56,435 nt of DNA, from NCBI RefSeq assembly GCF_021404465.1, contig NZ_JABFTT010000021.1:1-56435 (forward strand). Reading direction: 5' to 3'. A model generated the notes under the pieces. That model saw nothing but the letters and a program-made list of their open reading frames with translations, was not told the DNA's origin and did no database searches. Origin of the DNA: Billgrantia zhangzhouensis (GTDB lineage: Bacteria > Pseudomonadota > Gammaproteobacteria > Pseudomonadales > Halomonadaceae). A program made the translations under genes and the position numbers. This document shows, one piece after another, positions 54,250 to 56,435 of the stretch (the first letter of the stretch is position 1; each line of letters opens with the position of its first letter).

Positions 54250-54277
54250 ATTGGGACGTTCTGCAAAATATTGGGAC
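54250..54277 (+). promoter_or_regulatory. Direct repeat, candidate AraC-type operator
   Basis: ATTGGGAC occurs at 54250-54257 and again at 54270-54277, a start-to-start spacing of 20 bp (about two helical turns). Both copies are preceded by A-rich stretches. This is the arrangement used by AraC-family proteins, and it lies between the divergent regulator and the autotransporter, about 70 bp before the latter's start. Confidence 0.55.
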
Positions 54278-54348
54278 TCCGCGCAAAGCCCAAATGTGGA
54301 TGATAGAAGGTCGGGATTCGATCTGATGGGTATATCGAGGTGAGGGCG

Positions 54349-56307
<1,959 letters not shown>

Positions 56308-56435
56308 GTCGAGATGACCGGCGACAGTGCCGGCTTTACCGGCCTCACCGAGGTGACCGGCGCGACGCTGGTCGTCAACGATACGCTCGGCGGGTCCGCC
56401 ACGATCGGCATGGGCGGCTTTCTCGGCGGAGCGGG
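56308..56435 (+). pseudogene. Autotransporter frame continuing after the internal stop (runs off the window)
   Basis: After TAG the same frame reads VEMTGDSAGFTGLTEVTGAT then LVVNDTLGGSATIGMGGFLG, a textbook second half of an autotransporter-associated beta repeat. It remains open to base 56435. The repeat begins before the stop (GAGGLTLTGGG), which shows that the stop splits one repeat unit. The C-terminal barrel, if present, is outside the window. Confidence 0.8.

Overview
This 56.4 kb window is high-GC chromosomal DNA from a gammaproteobacterium. Protein sequences and gene order (ftsB-ispD-ispF-truD-surE-pcm-nlpD-rpoS; nrdR-ribD-ribBA-ribH-nusB-thiL-pgpA; divergent tesA and ybbA-ybbP) point to Halomonas or a close relative in the Halomonadaceae. 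That placement is inference from recognisable protein families, not from a database search. No rRNA, tRNA, CRISPR array or complete insertion sequence was seen.

Layout. 1-117: the 3' end of an ISL3-type transposase. 276-5088 (minus): a sugar kinase and Entner-Doudoroff operon (edd, glk, hexose-6-phosphate mutarotase, fructokinase) with a TGTAAATTTACA palindrome placed like a HexR operator. 5283-13741 (plus): an acyltransferase-like protein, then a tightly packed housekeeping run ending in nlpD and rpoS. 13855-17821: TolC-family protein, alanine racemase, LpxL-like acyltransferase and a small DUF1328 membrane protein. 17897-21459 (minus): ettA, a small acidic protein and an MFS transporter. 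21529-27445: SelW-like protein, EamA transporter, a ParE/RelE-Phd toxin-antitoxin pair, and tesA divergent from ybbA-ybbP with overlapping start codons. 27560-28828: glyA.

28934-35609 holds the most interesting part. A CHASE2-class III adenylate cyclase on the plus strand faces a four-gene minus-strand operon encoding a membrane cyclic-nucleotide-binding protein with a Popeye-like layout, a class II cAMP phosphodiesterase, a TPR/outer-membrane-barrel protein and a FecR-domain periplasmic protein. Synthesis, degradation and a possible membrane receptor for cAMP lie together with candidate envelope sensors. A 17-bp tandem duplication overlaps the phosphodiesterase start and creates a six-codon upstream ORF.

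35760-37330: a frameshifted IS110-family transposase remnant, a DsbG-like disulfide protein and a divergent PCuAC copper chaperone with a His-rich tail. 37468-43182: nrdR and the riboflavin cluster through pgpA. No riboflavin synthase (ribE) lies between ribD and ribBA; that gap holds hairpins and a 33-bp tandem repeat. 43244-47022: a DUF945 protein and a Lon protease that may be the second, AsrA-like type. 47074-51418: a short-chain dehydrogenase, then a TAXI-type TRAP transporter with a small prephenate-dehydratase-like protein. 51496-53058: an AAA-ATPase/PD-(D/E)XK protein. 53152-56435: an AraC-type regulator divergent from a glycine-rich autotransporter that is interrupted by an in-frame TAG and runs off the window. 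This last block looks like accessory DNA.
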